From Girardinichthys multiradiatus (taxonomy: Eukaryota; Chordata; Actinopteri; Cyprinodontiformes; Goodeidae): a stretch of 64,000 bases of DNA. The DNA is taken from assembly GCF_021462225.1 (NCBI RefSeq), contig NC_061806.1, forward strand, positions 4,397,234 to 4,461,233, written 5' to 3'. A program made the translations under genes and the position numbers. Shown one piece after another: positions 43,172 through 55,250 of the stretch. Each line of letters begins with the position of its first letter. Within the stretch, counting starts at the first letter, position 1. The notes beneath the pieces were generated by a model. The model searched no databases. It was given only the letters and a program-made list of their open reading frames with translations, and was not told where the DNA came from.

Positions 43172-44294
43172 CAGTTATCCCCAACCTTTATATCACCGCG
43201 GACCGGTCAACGCTTGACAATTTTACTGCGTGGGGGGTTGAACCATCATGCTGAGACTCACAAACTCAACAACACACAGCTACTCTGTTCTGCATATTTC
43301 TGTCATTTTGTAAGGAGAAATATTATTGTGAGAGCCAAGAGCAGCTCATTCTACACAGATTTTGCGGCCTTCTAGTTATACTTTTGGAACGGCGCCGACG
43401 AATGCGTGCTACAAGCAAGAGACAGCATACTCTCTCACAACGTGTTACTAAGCAACGCCCAGCTGAACAGGTATGATTTTATAACTTTATAGACCTTTGA
43501 TGCCAGCGACAATGGCTTGTTAAGTTCGACGAGACACTTTGTTCCATTTTAAGCGGACCAAAAGTAGCAGGAGTGAATACACCTGCATCTTTATGAACAT
43601 ACCTTTTGTCAAGCTGCGGCACTCTTTGTTGTCCTATTGTCTGAGAAAAACATGGTCCCGGTCTTCATTTGCCGTCCTCAGCACAAAAGTCAGCCGTAAT
43701 TTGGTACAATGCTTCATCCACGGTTTAAAACTTTTTTCGGGAAGCCATTGGGCTTAAAAAACCAAATAATCCAACGCAAGAAATTATTTAAAAAAAACAC
43801 ATACACGCTCAGCTGCATAATCGTTTCTGCCCTGTTTGAAATCGATATGGATTCTTGAAATACACGCCGTTACGCATGCCCATAACTAGAGTTTGGATGG
43901 GCCGAATTCCACAAATGACCCCTCCTTTTCATCCTTAGAGCCAGTAGAATAAAGTTTTCTCCAAGTCTCGTGGTCAGTCCCACCAATCAGGAAGCAGAGG
44001 CCGAGACTTCCGGTGACTCCATTTTGTGAGGTGTGTTTGCCTTCTGATTCAACTGCTTGTAGTTTTAACTGTGTTTGGTGTTCATAGAAATTGTTTATAT
44101 CGGCTTTTAGCCAAGATTCTGATGTTTCAGAGGATATCACACATATGTTAACTAAGGGAAGTTTGAGCAATAAACATTGGGAAAAAAAAAAACCTGGAGC
44201 TTCCCCCGTTTTTTGGGGGGGTGGAGCCTAAGATTAATTATTTCTTGTGCGGCCCGGTACCAATTGATCCAAGCCCGGGGGATGGGGACCACTG
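43172..44294. mobile_element. Non-autonomous hAT element with palindromic 8-bp target duplication
   Basis: Target duplication GTCTAGAC at 43164-43171 and 44295-44302. Ends CAGTTATCCCCAACC and GGGGACCACTG, the CAGTGGTCCCCAACC type found in Zaphod/Tip100-like hAT elements; the subterminal CGCGGACCGG and GGCCCGGTACC also pair. Length 1123 bp. No transposase seen; the inside contains part of another repeat (43540-43590). Confidence 0.85.
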
Positions 44295-44302
44295 GTCTAG
44301 AC

Positions 44303-45131
44303 CGCCTCTTGTGATGCCATGCAGTGGACTGGATCTAAGGGCTGCAGCTAAAGGCTCTATAGCAATAGCAAATAAAAGAGGGGAGAGTGGACAGCCCTGA
44401 TGGGTTCCACGGCCTAGGTCAAAGTATTTTGAATGATCATTGCTTGTAGGAACACTGGCTAACGAATAAGTATTTAACAATTTGATCCAAGAAATAAAGG
44501 AGCAGCCAAAATCAAAACATCTCAAAGTGTAAAAAAAATAGGACCACTGCAACCGATCAAAAGCCTTTTCAGCATCCATCGAGATGATCACTTCCAGGGT
44601 ATCAACTGATGTAGGTGAATATATTATATTTAGCAACCGCCTAATATTATGAAAGGAGTGTCTGTTTTTAATGAAACCTGTTTGATCTGGGTTGATGATT
44701 CTTGTTATGATTACCTCCAGGCGTTTTGCCAACATCTTTGCCAAAATCTTAACATCTGTACAAAGCAATGAAATTGGGCGGTAATTATTGCACAATCGTG
44801 GATCCTTATCCTTCTTTAAGATGAGGGAGATAGCAGCTTATCTCATTGTGAGTGGGAGAACACCAAATTCATATGCCTCTTTAAACATGTTAAGCAGAAG
44901 GGGATATAGTTTGTCTGAAAAGACGTCATAAAATTCTGATGGAAAGCCATCCGGTCCAGGGCACTTTCCACTCTGCATTGATAAGGTAGCACTCTTGACC
45001 TCAGCAAGCTGAAAGGGTTTTTCTAATTCAGAAGCCATTTCCGGGTCAATTTTAGGGATAGTAAAACTATCAAAGAAACTTTCATAATGAGCTTGATCTG
45101 GTGAACACTTTGAGATGTATAAAGCAGAATA
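44303..45131 (-). pseudogene. L1-like ORF2 reverse transcriptase, N-terminal and palm blocks
   Basis: Minus strand: SALYISKCSPDQAHYESFFD, MQSGKCPGPDGFPSEFYDVF, then after one TAA (near 44838) AAISLILKKDKDP, NNYRPISLLCTDVKILAKML, NPDQTGFIKNRHSFHNIRRL, ISMDAEKAFDRLQW (first catalytic Asp) and RGTHQGCPLSPLLFAIAIEP. These are the standard RT blocks in order. The frame is then cut by the hAT element exactly ahead of the YADD block. Confidence 0.88.
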
Positions 45132-45133
45132 TA

Positions 45134-46403
45134 CAGGGGCCGGACAATGAAACTGAAACACTTGTCATTTTAGTGTGGGAGGTTTCATGGCTAAATTGGA
45201 CCAGCCTGGTAGCCAGTCTTCATTGATTGCACATTGCACCAGTAAGAGCAGAGTGTGAAGGTTCAATTAGCAGGGTAAGAGCACAGTTTTGCTCAAAATA
45301 TTGAAATGCACACAACATTATGGGCGACATACCAGAGTTCAAAAGAGGACAAATTGTTGGGGCACGTCTTGCTGGCGCATCTGTGACCAAGACAGCAAGT
45401 CTTTGTGATGTATCAAGAGCCACGGTATCCAGGGTAATGTCAGCATACCACCAAGAAGGACGAACCACATCCAACAGGATTAACTCTGGATGCAAGAGGA
45501 AGCAGTCTGAAAGGGATGTTCGGGTGATAACCCGGATTGTATCCAAAAAACATAAAACCACGGCTGCCCAAATCACGGCAGAATTAAATGTGCACCTCAA
45601 CTCTCCTGTTTCCACCAGAACTGTCCGTTGGGAGCTCCACAGGGTCAATATACACGGCCGGGCTGCTATAGCCAAAACTTTGGTCACTCATGCCAATGCC
45701 AAACGTCAGTTTCAATGGTGCAAGGAGTGCAAATCTTGGGCTGTGGACAATGTGAAACATGTATTGTTCTCTGATGAGTCCACCTTTACTGTTTTCCCCA
45801 CATCCGAGAGAGTTACAGTGTGGAGAAGCCCCAAAGAAGCGTACCACCCAGACTGTTGCATGCCCAGAGTGAAGCATGGGGGTGGATCAGTGATGGTTTG
45901 GGCTGCCATATCATGGCATTCCCTTGGCCCAATACTTGTGCTAGATGGGCGCATCACTTCCAAGGACTACCGAACCATTCTTGAGGATCATGTGCATCCA
46001 ATGGTTCAAACATTGTATCCTGAAGGCGGTGCCGTGTATCAGGATGACAATGCACCAATACACACAGCAAGACTGGTGAAAGATTGGTTTGATGAACATG
46101 AAAGTGAAGTTGAACATCTCCCATGGCCTGCACAGTCACCAGATCTAAATATTATTGAGCCACTTTGGGGTGTTTTGGAGGAGCGAGTCAGGAAACGTTT
46201 TCCTCCACCAGTATCACGTAGTGACTTGGCCACTATCCTGCAAGAAGAATGGCTTAAAATCCCTCTGACCACTGTGCAGGACTTGTATATGTCATTCACA
46301 AGATGAATTAATGCTGTATTGGCCGCAAAAGGAGGACCTACACCATACTAATAAATTATTGTGGTCTAAAACCAGGTGTTTCAGTTTCATTGTCCAACCC
46401 CTG
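45134..46403 (+). mobile_element. DD36E Tc1-like transposon, copy 3
   Basis: TA at 45132-45133 and 46404-46405; length 1270 bp, the same as copy 2. The left end (CAGGGGCCGGACAATGAAAC) differs from the right end at two positions. It inserted in the L1-like ORF2, upstream of the RT blocks. Confidence 0.93.
45320..46306 (+). CDS. DD36E (Incomer-type) transposase, copy 3
   Basis: Open 328-codon transposase very close to copy 2. Start MGDIPEFKRGQIVGARLAGA; first Asp in VLFSDESTF, second in YQDDNAPIH, Glu in SPDLNIIEPLW, with 36 residues between the last two by count. It keeps the Asp in SPDLN that copy 2 has lost. Differences from copy 2 include Ser-Gly-Cys-Lys in place of Cys-Gly-Arg-Lys in the basic linker. 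As in copy 2, TGA at 46304-46306 is followed in the same frame by INAVLAAKGGPTPY and a stop, so the protein probably lacks the last 15 or so residues of the family. Confidence 0.88.
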   Translation: MGDIPEFKRGQIVGARLAGASVTKTASLCDVSRATVSRVMSAYHQEGRTTSNRINSGCKRKQSERDVRVITRIVSKKHKTTAAQITAELNVHLNSPVSTRTVRWELHRVNIHGRAAIAKTLVTHANAKRQFQWCKECKSWAVDNVKHVLFSDESTFTVFPTSERVTVWRSPKEAYHPDCCMPRVKHGGGSVMVWAAISWHSLGPILVLDGRITSKDYRTILEDHVHPMVQTLYPEGGAVYQDDNAPIHTARLVKDWFDEHESEVEHLPWPAQSPDLNIIEPLWGVLEERVRKRFPPPVSRSDLATILQEEWLKIPLTTVQDLYMSFTR

Positions 46404-46534
46404 TAGGTCTCTAAACTGATTGTTGGTAGCTTGTGGATTAATAGAAGTCCCATTGGATACGTTAACGTCAGCAATGTGCTGGGTTGTACCTTGTCACCGA
46501 ACTCATAATAACTTTAAAGGGTTTCTAATAATAA

Positions 46535-46880
46535 TGTCAGTCATTTTCTACCGCTTATTCCATAGTGGGTCACAGGGGAGCTGGTGCCTATCTCCAGAAG
46601 TCTATGGGCAGGAGGCTGGGTACACCCTGGACAGATCACCAGTCCATCACACAAACAACCACACACACTCATTAATACACCTAAGGGCAATTTAGAGTGC
46701 CCAATTAACCTAACAGGCATGTCTTTGGACTGTGGGAGGAAGCCAGAGTACCCAGTGAGAACCCACGCATGCACAGGGAGAACATGCAAACTCCATGCAG
46801 AAAGACCCCTGGACAGGAATTGAACCCAGGACCTTCTTGCTGCAAGGCAACAGTGCTACCAACTGTGCCACCGCGCAGCC
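46535..46880 (-). mobile_element. tRNA-derived SINE, minus strand
   Basis: Reverse copy of the 42686-43041 family: TCAGTCATTTTCTACCGC at the tail side, CTCCATGCAGAAAGACCCCT, and the head side CCAACTGTGCCACCGCGCAG. It lies in the L1-like ORF2 between endonuclease and DD36E copy 3. No clear target duplication seen. Confidence 0.88.
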
Positions 46881-47019
46881 CAGAGGTCAGAGGTAAGAGT
46901 GTCAAATTCTTTTTTATCATATGCCTCTTTATCAACAAACTTGTTATAAGGTCTGGGGCAAGGGACTCTGCACATTTTGTTTACAGGTCAGATATAGCAC
47001 TAGATAGGACAAGACTTTT

Positions 47020-47968
47020 TTATGTGGTTGTTTTTGTAAGATATGCTGAGTAAGCTATTATCTCCCCCTGTAAATAAGCCTTACATGCCTCCCAAATTGT
47101 TGCTGCGGATACATCCGGAGTGACATTAGTTGAAACAAGCAGGTCTAAGTAGTCTTTAATAGTTTTGACAAAATCAGGATCACTAAGTAAAATTGAATTA
47201 AAACGCCAAGGAGACAGTGAGGTAGGTCTGCCCTGGATAGAGACATCCAAAGTGACAGAAGAATGGTCTGAAATTACGATGGGATTATAGCAACATGACC
47301 TAACTGAGGAGAGTAGTTTGTTATCCAGAAGAAAGAAGTCAATGCTAGAGAAAGTAGAAAGCATTGGAGAGAAAAAGGACATTTTTCTGATAATAGGGTT
47401 GAAATCACACAAAACATCTGAGACTGCATATTGCTGCATAAATGTTTGTATAACTTTGGAAGACTTAGAGATTGAATATGACTTGTTTGAGGAACGGTCA
47501 AGTAAAGGGTCAAGGCAGCAATTAAAGTCACCCCCAAGAATGAGTTGACTTCTATTTAGATCAGGAAGTGAGAAGATATATATATTTTTTAAATCCTCAT
47601 CACCCCAGGTCAGACCATATATGTTTACAAGTGGGAAGTTGCTACTGTTAAGTCTTCCCTGAAGGATAATGTAAGGACCGTTAGGGTCTGATATCACTTT
47701 GGTCACAGAGAGGGGAACAGATTTCTGTATGAGGATAGCAATGCCCCGTGCCCTGCTATTAAGTGATGAATTGTGTACCTGGCCAACCCACCCACATTGG
47801 AGCCTGAGATGGTCTGACAATATTAAATGGGTTTCCTGTAAAAAGCAACTTTTGTTTTAGATGACTAAATACTTTTTTACACTTTATAGAAGGGTTTAAG
47901 CTGTTAACATTCCAACTAACAAATCTTAAAGTACCCTCTGGTGCTAACAGGGCGTCAGTACTTGGCAT
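47020..47968 (-). pseudogene. L1-like ORF2 apurinic-type endonuclease domain
   Basis: Minus strand from ATG at about 47968: LRFVSWNVNSLNPSIKCKKV (first catalytic block), a shifted frame with FLQETHLILSDHLRL, then an open frame with SRARGIAILIQKSVPLSV, FPLVNIYGL, LILGGDFNCCLDPLLDRS (GGDFN block), IDFFLLDNKLLSSV and VISDHSSVTLDVS (SDHS block). All hallmark endonuclease blocks are present, interrupted by at least one frameshift near 47880. It would have nicked target DNA to start reverse transcription. Confidence 0.88.
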
Positions 47969-48199
47969 AATACCCGAGGTGTGAAATACATGAAAATGAC
48001 AGTGAGTTGTGAATTATAGCGCATATGGAATACGTAGCAACAATACATAAAAAAAAGAGGGACCCGTAGCACACAGACACAAAAAGAGGAAAGAAAAAAT
48101 AGTAATAAAAATAAGAAGAGAGAAAAGAAAGACAAAAAAAAGGTGTCGCAAAAGGCAACCATCCGAACTCTGATATGCTAATCAGCAGAGTTTAATACT

Positions 48200-48880
48200 T
48201 TCTTATTCCTAAATCCAAACCCCTTGCAACCGCATCATGGAGAAACAGATTGATTAAAACCCCGTTCCTTGTAGCATTAAAGAGTAAAGCTGTGTATGCC
48301 TATGTATTGCAATGTAAATACAGCATTCACTATCAAATAGGCCAAACAGGCCGCACTGAATTAAGGAAACAATTAAATGTTGTTTAAAGAGGGAAAAAAA
48401 GCCGATGTTAGCTTTCCAAGACGACAAAAAATACTACCCGGATTTTTTACTGATCCTGATGCAACCGTTGCCAATGAGAGCACCTTCTTATCTCTGGAGT
48501 GTGATGTGCAATTTCGCAGGAAAGAGCAACACCGGCCTGTATCCCCGCTTGTACAGTTCAGTCAACTATAGTCATCATAGAGGCAAATCCTATGTCCCTG
48601 ATTAACCAGCACACCTCTCCTGCAGACTTCACAGATAATCAGGTCTTTCTCTTGGAATTTATGGAAGCCTAGGATGACAGGGCAAGGAAGGATCCCAGGG
48701 CAAGCTTGAAGGCGAGGGTCCGATGCACCTAGTCTATCTCAGGCGGGGAGGTGAGTGTGTCTTGACCGAAGATTTCAGACAAAAGCTGAGAAAAAAACAA
48801 GGATGGACAGGGACGCTCTATGCCTTCTGGTAAGCCGACAATGCGAATGTTTTGGTAAGGGTTAGTTTTAGGATTATGTT
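48200..48880 (-). pseudogene. L1-like ORF1 relic
   Basis: Minus strand near 48870-48600 reads NPYQNIRIVGLPEGIERP, LLSEIFGQDTLTSPPEID and, after a stop, HRTLAFKLALGS. This corresponds to the RNA-binding ORF1 protein of fish L1/Tx1-type elements, whose pattern is NIRIVGLPEG...PEIDRAHR. Several stops are present. Confidence 0.65.
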
Positions 48881-48900
48881 GTAAATTAAGTTAACTGCCA

Positions 48901-50240
48901 CCTTAACTTGGTGGAGGGGTTTGAGTGTCTGAATGATCCTAGAGGCTTTGTTGTCTGGGGCTTAAATGCCTCTGGTAGGGTCTCTCATGGCAAACAGGCT
49001 CTAGGTGACGGGTCAGACAAAGAGCGGTTCAAGACACCCTCATGAGGACTACAGGATCGAGAAGTTATGTAGGGGACACAACAAACTTTAAAGAGGGTGC
49101 TCTGCTCAGATGAGATTACAATCTTTATATTTGGAGGAAAACCATGACTGAACACCTGGGAGGCTCTAGAATTGTATTCATGCATTTTCAAAGCTGAAGT
49201 ACAGATGGGAACAGATTAGTAAAAAATGTAAATGACTTATTCAAGTTAATACGTGATGAAGATTTCTGACAAGTACATCTGCTATATTTCCAAAAAGGGT
49301 TTTGGAAAGCTAATTGACTTAGCTTTCCAATCCTCCATCTAGATAGAGTTCTTGTTCACTAAAATAAATCTACATGGGAATGTTGTGTGGCGGAACATTG
49401 TGTCTACAAATTAACTTCCAAAACAAAAGAAACAATTGTTAAAACCTTTTAATCACTTACAACTGAACTTACAACTCAAAAGAAACGGACAAAACGTCCT
49501 TACTATCTCTTTTTCTTTAAAAGAGCCAGACAAGCATGGAAACATCTGCCTAGAGAGGAAACCACCAATTGAAACCACAATCCCACAATAGAGATGTCTC
49601 TTTTCAACTAACTGCTTAACTTTAATTTCAACTATTTCTAACAATATTCAAATCCTAAATTACCAGATGGTTTTGATCTATTGTATGCCTAAATATTTCC
49701 AAATAAATGTCATTTTGTTTACACTACTATTGCAAAATGAAGTCGAATAAAAATGAGTTCCCACTTATTTAAATTGAGTTTCAGGTTGAATGATGGTTAG
49801 AACTAAACGAATTTGTTGTTCCTTCTTTAAGAACAAGGTGCCATTGTTAGCTTGTTGACATTTCTCCTGCTTTTAAACATTTTCTACCAAAACCAAAATG
49901 GCTTAAGGTCTAAAAAATCAGCTTAAACACTGATGAATCAAATGCTTTCTAAAAATCGTAAAATAAAACCTCTTACCTGAATCAAATTGTTAAGTCCATT
50001 ACATGTCTGATATTATTGCTTTATCTTCCAGAAATCATAAGTGCATTTCATTATTTACGGATGATCGACCTGTTTTAAGTGTTGCAGCAATGGCATGTGT
50101 TAGCATTTTCTATCTGTAGTTTACAAGTAATTGGTCTCAAGTTGTCCAACACCCTTTTGTCTTTACATTGTTGATATCAGGGTAATTAGGCCCCGCTTGA
50201 TGTTATTTTTCCGAACATTTCTATAGAACCTCAGATGCAG

Positions 50241-50245
<5 letters not shown>
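48901..50245. other. AT-rich DNA, first 300 bases possibly LINE 5' region
   Basis: 48901-49200 may belong to the L1-like ORF1 start or 5' UTR. 49200-50245 holds nothing I recognise. Confidence 0.35.

Positions 50246-50288
<43 letters not shown>
50246..50288. repeat. (TA)n microsatellite
   Basis: About 21 uninterrupted TA units. Confidence 0.95.
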
Positions 50289-50290
<2 letters not shown>

Positions 50291-53200
50291 AAACAGAATG
50301 TATAAAAATTGTTTGTTAGTCCATCTGCCCCAGGTCATTTTATTTTAAAGCTGGATTCACAAGAATCATTTAGTTCAAAATAGACCTGAGTAAAAGTTGG
50401 ACCTCCCACTCCCACCCTTTGACAAATCTGCTGTTTCAGGTTTCTATTTTATAAATTGTAGTGTTTAAAGAAAACATATCTTATTGCTTACAGGGCAGCT
50501 TTGGACTTTCTCAAGGACCATGAAATAAATCATAACATTGATCTTAACTTTGTGTGAATGTTTGGAGCTAGAGCAACCCATTGTTCATTTTATGGAGAGC
50601 TGCCCAGCTAATTAACAGTTGAGCAGATTCTGATTGGTCAGTTTATTTAGCTGACAATACTTTTTGTCACCCAGAGCTGTGATACATATCATTAAGACAT
50701 CTAAGACAATGGCAGGAGTTCGGGTTAGGGTCTTAATGACCTCTGATGACCTATGGATACTTTTTTTAATATCTTGAAAATGAATGCAGCGCAAACATTT
50801 GACACCAATTTTCTGATATTTGAACAGTTTCATTAGGAACCTCATTTTCAATGTCTTTAGACGTTTTGCACTATATAACCACTAATCATGAAACTTTATA
50901 TTGAATCACTCTGCTTTGTGTTTTCTTTTTCAAATTATAATCTTAAAATAATTGTGGACACGTTGTATCGAACCAACCCTGAGTTAATTTTATAACTGTT
51001 GTACGCTACAGGAAGTTGTGTAAACATTATGATCTCCATTGTCTGCCAGTACTGTTGTCTACTAGCAAGCTAAATGCAGAAAGCAGAGCTCTCCTACTGC
51101 ACTGAATGAGCAAGGAAGCACCACAGAGCTGTGTGCCAACTCTCTTCATTCAGTTAAAACTCACTGGGACCGCCCTCGTGTGTTGTAGATTTTATGTACA
51201 TCAGTTTTGTCCATTGATGTTCACTGGGGATGTTGCCAAGACAAAACAGATAAATGATCTTTAGTTGTGAGCTGGCTAGTTTTATTTTCAGAAGCTTTGT
51301 CCTGGAAACTGATGTGCAACAATAGGTATGATTTGGTTATGCATAACTATCAATATTTATGGGGTTTTGGAGGCAGTGGAAGGAAAACCACTTCATAATT
51401 AGAGACAATAAGCTACTTTTGGCCATGGTACACTCACTGGATATACAAAAAGCAGACTGCACTTGACTTTGGATCCAATGTTTCTTTGAAGATGCGGTTT
51501 TTACTTGGCCACTGAGATCAAGATGTTCATGCGCATGTCGTCTCCAATGCTGTGCATTCTGGGATTCAGAGTTTTTACCAGTCACTTTTGTTCTCTGTGT
51601 GCAGTTTAGTCCTTGTTCTCCATCCATGGCTGGACCCAACAAATAAAAGGGGAGTGGATCACTGTGGTTGATGCCTGGAGCCCCCTGCAGTGTGGGTTAT
51701 TAGAATGTCATGGACCTGTATTATTTGACATCTGCAACATACAGCTGATGTGCATTTCTATGAAATTTCACCAGCTTAAGTGTGAATCTTTTTGTTTGTT
51801 CAATAATGTTTGTATATGGCTTATTAAGGCCTAATTAGAAATAGCTGCTATGTATATCCAGTTCCAGCTGTGGCTACTAGTGTGTCAACGCTTGAATGAC
51901 AGGTTATTTCACAGTTATTGTTGATACCTCCGGACTACCTTTTGGTTGACTAGTTCAAAATCGAAAACATTTAAACTGGGGAAACCAGGCCTGAAATGTT
52001 CTCAGTATATAGATTCTTTAACATTGTACCATGATGTCCGGTTTTACAAGTGCTGTTGAAATGACCAGAACTGTTACTGTTTGAACTGGAAAGAATTTGT
52101 TTTTTTTTTTTTTTTAAAGAAGATGGGTTTTATGGTGATGTCCAGTAAATTATGGTAGCTCAAAGCATTCAGACAATATGGGAATCCAAACACAGACAGA
52201 AAAATCCGCTTGACATGACTGTAACTCTACAATAAGAAAAGTCAAACAGTCCCTGAAAGATACGAAGATAAGCTTTATGTAACTCATAAGCGCATTTAGT
52301 CCTGTCATAAGAACAACAGTCCAGTCATGGGTGAAATCATAGGGAATGAATGAACAAGTTTTTTTTTTATTAGGCTATAAATATGTGTCATACGTGGGAC
52401 GGTTAATTAAAACTTTGGATTTTCTCACCTACGGTTCTGACTTCAGGGACCTTCTATTTATTTTTCCAACTTGAAACATGGACATTTCATTATTTGAGTA
52501 TATCTGAAAAAAAATGACCTTCTTTACCCATGCAGTTCTAGTGTTTTCTTTTTTTTTAGTTAATATGACAACAGCAACCTTGCCAGGTTGTACTACTGTT
52601 TTTACTGCATAGTGAGACTTGGAAAACCACCTGGAAAATTGCAGTGGTATTTACTATAAAAAGTCAGAGAACCAGGGTTGTCCAACAGGTTTCTTTCTGG
52701 TGGTGCTCAGGCAACTGTGCTCTCAGATATGATTTACTAAATACATGTGAAGCAAATGTAAAACATAACCCTTAATAATCCTAAATTGTACAATTATAGT
52801 GAGTTTGTTCAGATAGTTTTGATATAAAGTTTTTGGAGTGCTTTGGTCTTCACTGTCAGACATGAAGCTATTACAGAAAAAGCATTTTGGGTCACCTTCG
52901 GGGAAACACTTTGAGGGTTTTGTCACTACAGCAGAGTTAAATTCTCTAGAAGAATCAGAACCTGAAGACCAGCTGAACACCTCATGAAACAAAAACAAAA
53001 TCTTTCAGGTTAACATGAATGAAAAAGCTCAAAGGGTTCCACACATCAGCAGCTGGTACCTGACAACTGGTAAATATTAGATTTATGTGTTGACCCGAAG
53101 GCCAAGTCTGATGCAGCTTCCGCCCAAGAACAAATGGGTCGCCAATCCTCACCTCTGTTATAATCTGGGTTTAAATTCTTTCCCCTACTGCAAATTGGAA

Positions 53201-53499
53201 AATGCAATGAACAGCTTGGATTTAGACCTTAGTAACGCCACCTGTGAAATGTAGTGGTACAAATGTCCAGCAGATGGCAGTAGACAACCATTAGAACTGA
53301 GCCAAAGATAGTATTCCTTCTGATGAAGCTGTCCTCTCCTTGTGTGTAAACGGACAACATAGCTGTTTGTGTGTCTCATCATGACCTGTTCCATGATCTA
53401 CCTGCCTATTCCACATCAAGCACATGTTGCAGTTGCAAAGCATAACAGGATGTCAGTGTGCTTTGCTGTTCAGACTTTGCCATGAAACTATAGCCGGAA
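50289..53499. other. Non-coding DNA without recognised repeats
   Basis: No gene or transposon recognised. The stretch 51050-51200 is less AT-rich and looks unique. T runs lie at 52100-52117 and 52361-52369. Confidence 0.35.
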
Positions 53500-54060
53500 A
53501 GAAATCAGTCTCCTGCTTGCCATGAAAAATGCTGATTTTCTAACAAGAAAAGCATTTGTTGGCCCTGTTTCAACTGCTAATCGGCTTTGTGACAAATTCT
53601 ATTCTCTGTGCTAATCTCAACCTCCCAGCACACCCTAACTCGGCACATAGAACAAAGGTAAGACTTTTATTTTAAATGAAATTACAGCTCAAAAAGCCTT
53701 GTAATCCTCTGCCTTCTTAGCAATGGTGCTGCTCCTCCATTCAAACACAGTTCAGAGCTAAGTGCTAATCCTAATTTATCAAAGAAGAAAGATAATAGAA
53801 CACCTCAGATGAGCTCTGATTGCTAAAATGCTTGAGAGTGACAAGTGGCCGTGTGAGGACACAGAGTTCAGTGTGCTGTCATACAGGTTGGTTTGCCCTT
53901 CACTCTAAATTCCCTCTCTGATCAATCAAGCATTGAAATTAGCAGCTTGTTAGTGAGCGTTGTCCCCAATCAGAGCCCTTTAGGTCCTGCTGACACTGAG
54001 GCACAGCTCAGAGGTTAAGCTCTCTGTTCCTCTGTACTCCTTCACACAACTATAATTTTC
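53500..54060. other. Candidate conserved non-coding element
   Basis: Unique, balanced-composition sequence without repeat signatures, with motifs such as TAATCGGCTTTGTGAC, GATCAATCAAGCATTGAAAT and AATTAGCAGCTTGTTAGTGA. AT-rich homeobox-type cores are frequent. No open frame of note. Constraint is inferred from its look only. Confidence 0.25.
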
Positions 54061-54944
54061 TCGAATTTTACTGAAAGAATGGGCAACAATGACCGGTTAC
54101 CAGCATCAAAGTATACTGAGTTCTGGTTTCCACCCAGCTAAGATTTCTCATTATGCGGCTCCTGTGATTAAAGTGCTTTTAAAGAGATGCAAGCAAAAGT
54201 GCTAGAGTGACTGGAGTAATATGGCATTGCCCCTCCACTACTCGTTGCTGAACATTGTTGTTCAGCTGTGTTTTTCTGCAACTTACAGAGCAAAGAAATT
54301 TGGCTGTTTTGAAAATAAAAAAAGAGATTCATGGGGTTTAAAATTTTATTACCACAACAAATATAACAGTTATATGCAACATAAACTACGTCCTGGTCCT
54401 GGGTCAGCTCACTTCTTCATCAATTTGTACCTACATGCTGCAATTTTCTTCCTTCCTACTTGAATCTATTTTCAGTACAAACAGTTTCTTCCCCATGTTT
54501 TTAAACCATTGCATATCCATCCATTTTTTTTCATGTATTGTGGAGATAATTAATCACAAAATCATGATCTCAGATCATGTAAAATTAAATCAAATTCTTT
54601 TGGTTTTAATCCTCGTTTGCATCAGTTGACTCCTATGAAATGTTGGTATTATTTACTTCATATAACCACATTACAGTAGACCATGAAAAGACAGAATATT
54701 ATATTGTTGGTTGTAAGAGTGGGCACGAGACGTGCCCTTGGTGAGGATGAACTGATGCATTGTTGCCATGACATGCTGTGCAGCAGATGGCTCTGGCTCT
54801 ACTGTACCCGGGTATAAAACTGCAAACACATGAAAACATATGAAATGGTGAAGGGGAAAGCATTAAATGTTTCTGTGCAGAGTAACTCTACAATGGAAAA
54901 GTAATAATCCACTAAGTAACCCACATTGTTTTACAATGAAGCAC
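54061..54944. other. Non-coding DNA
   Basis: No gene or repeat recognised. Confidence 0.35.
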
Positions 54945-55250
54945 AGCTATAGCTGTATGGTGGAACAGTTATCAGTCCTCGGTTTGAATCCCAACCTTGG
55001 ATCTTTCTGCATGGAGTTTGCATGTTTTTCCCATAGCTGGATGAATTCTATAGGTAACTCTGGTTTCCTCCAACAGCCCCTAAAACATTCATGTTAAGTT
55101 AGTTGAGATCTGTTGAATGCCAGTAGGAGTTTGTGCGTATTTTCATTGTCTGTTTGTTCTGTGTGTCTCTGAGTCGCTCTGTGGTGGACTGGGGATCTGT
55201 CCAGGGTGTACCCCGCCTCTCCCAATGAGCAGTGGTGACAGTGCTCCCTT
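54945..55250 (+). mobile_element. tRNA-derived SINE, degenerate
   Basis: GGTTTGAATCCCAACCTTGG (B-box region), CTTTCTGCATGGAGTTTGCA and TGGACTGGGGATCTGTCCAG place it in the SINE family seen at 42686. Old and diverged. Confidence 0.8.

Larger units (their letters stand above)
41040..48900 (-). mobile_element. L1-like LINE, nearly full span, minus strand, with four insertions
   Basis: On the minus strand: ORF1 remains (about 48880-48200), ORF2 endonuclease (47968-47020), RT (45131-43055) and C-terminal region (42672-41400), then an A-rich 3' part toward about 41040. Insertions are a SINE (46535-46880), DD36E copy 3 (45134-46403), hAT (43172-44294) and a SINE (42686-43041). Motifs place it with fish L1/Tx1-type elements. 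The 5' end may extend to about 49.2 kb. Confidence 0.85.

Noticed and set aside
47944..48162. Phe/Leu-rich minus-strand frames
   Set aside because: They arise from an A/G-rich plus strand between LINE ORF1 and ORF2 and carry no motif.
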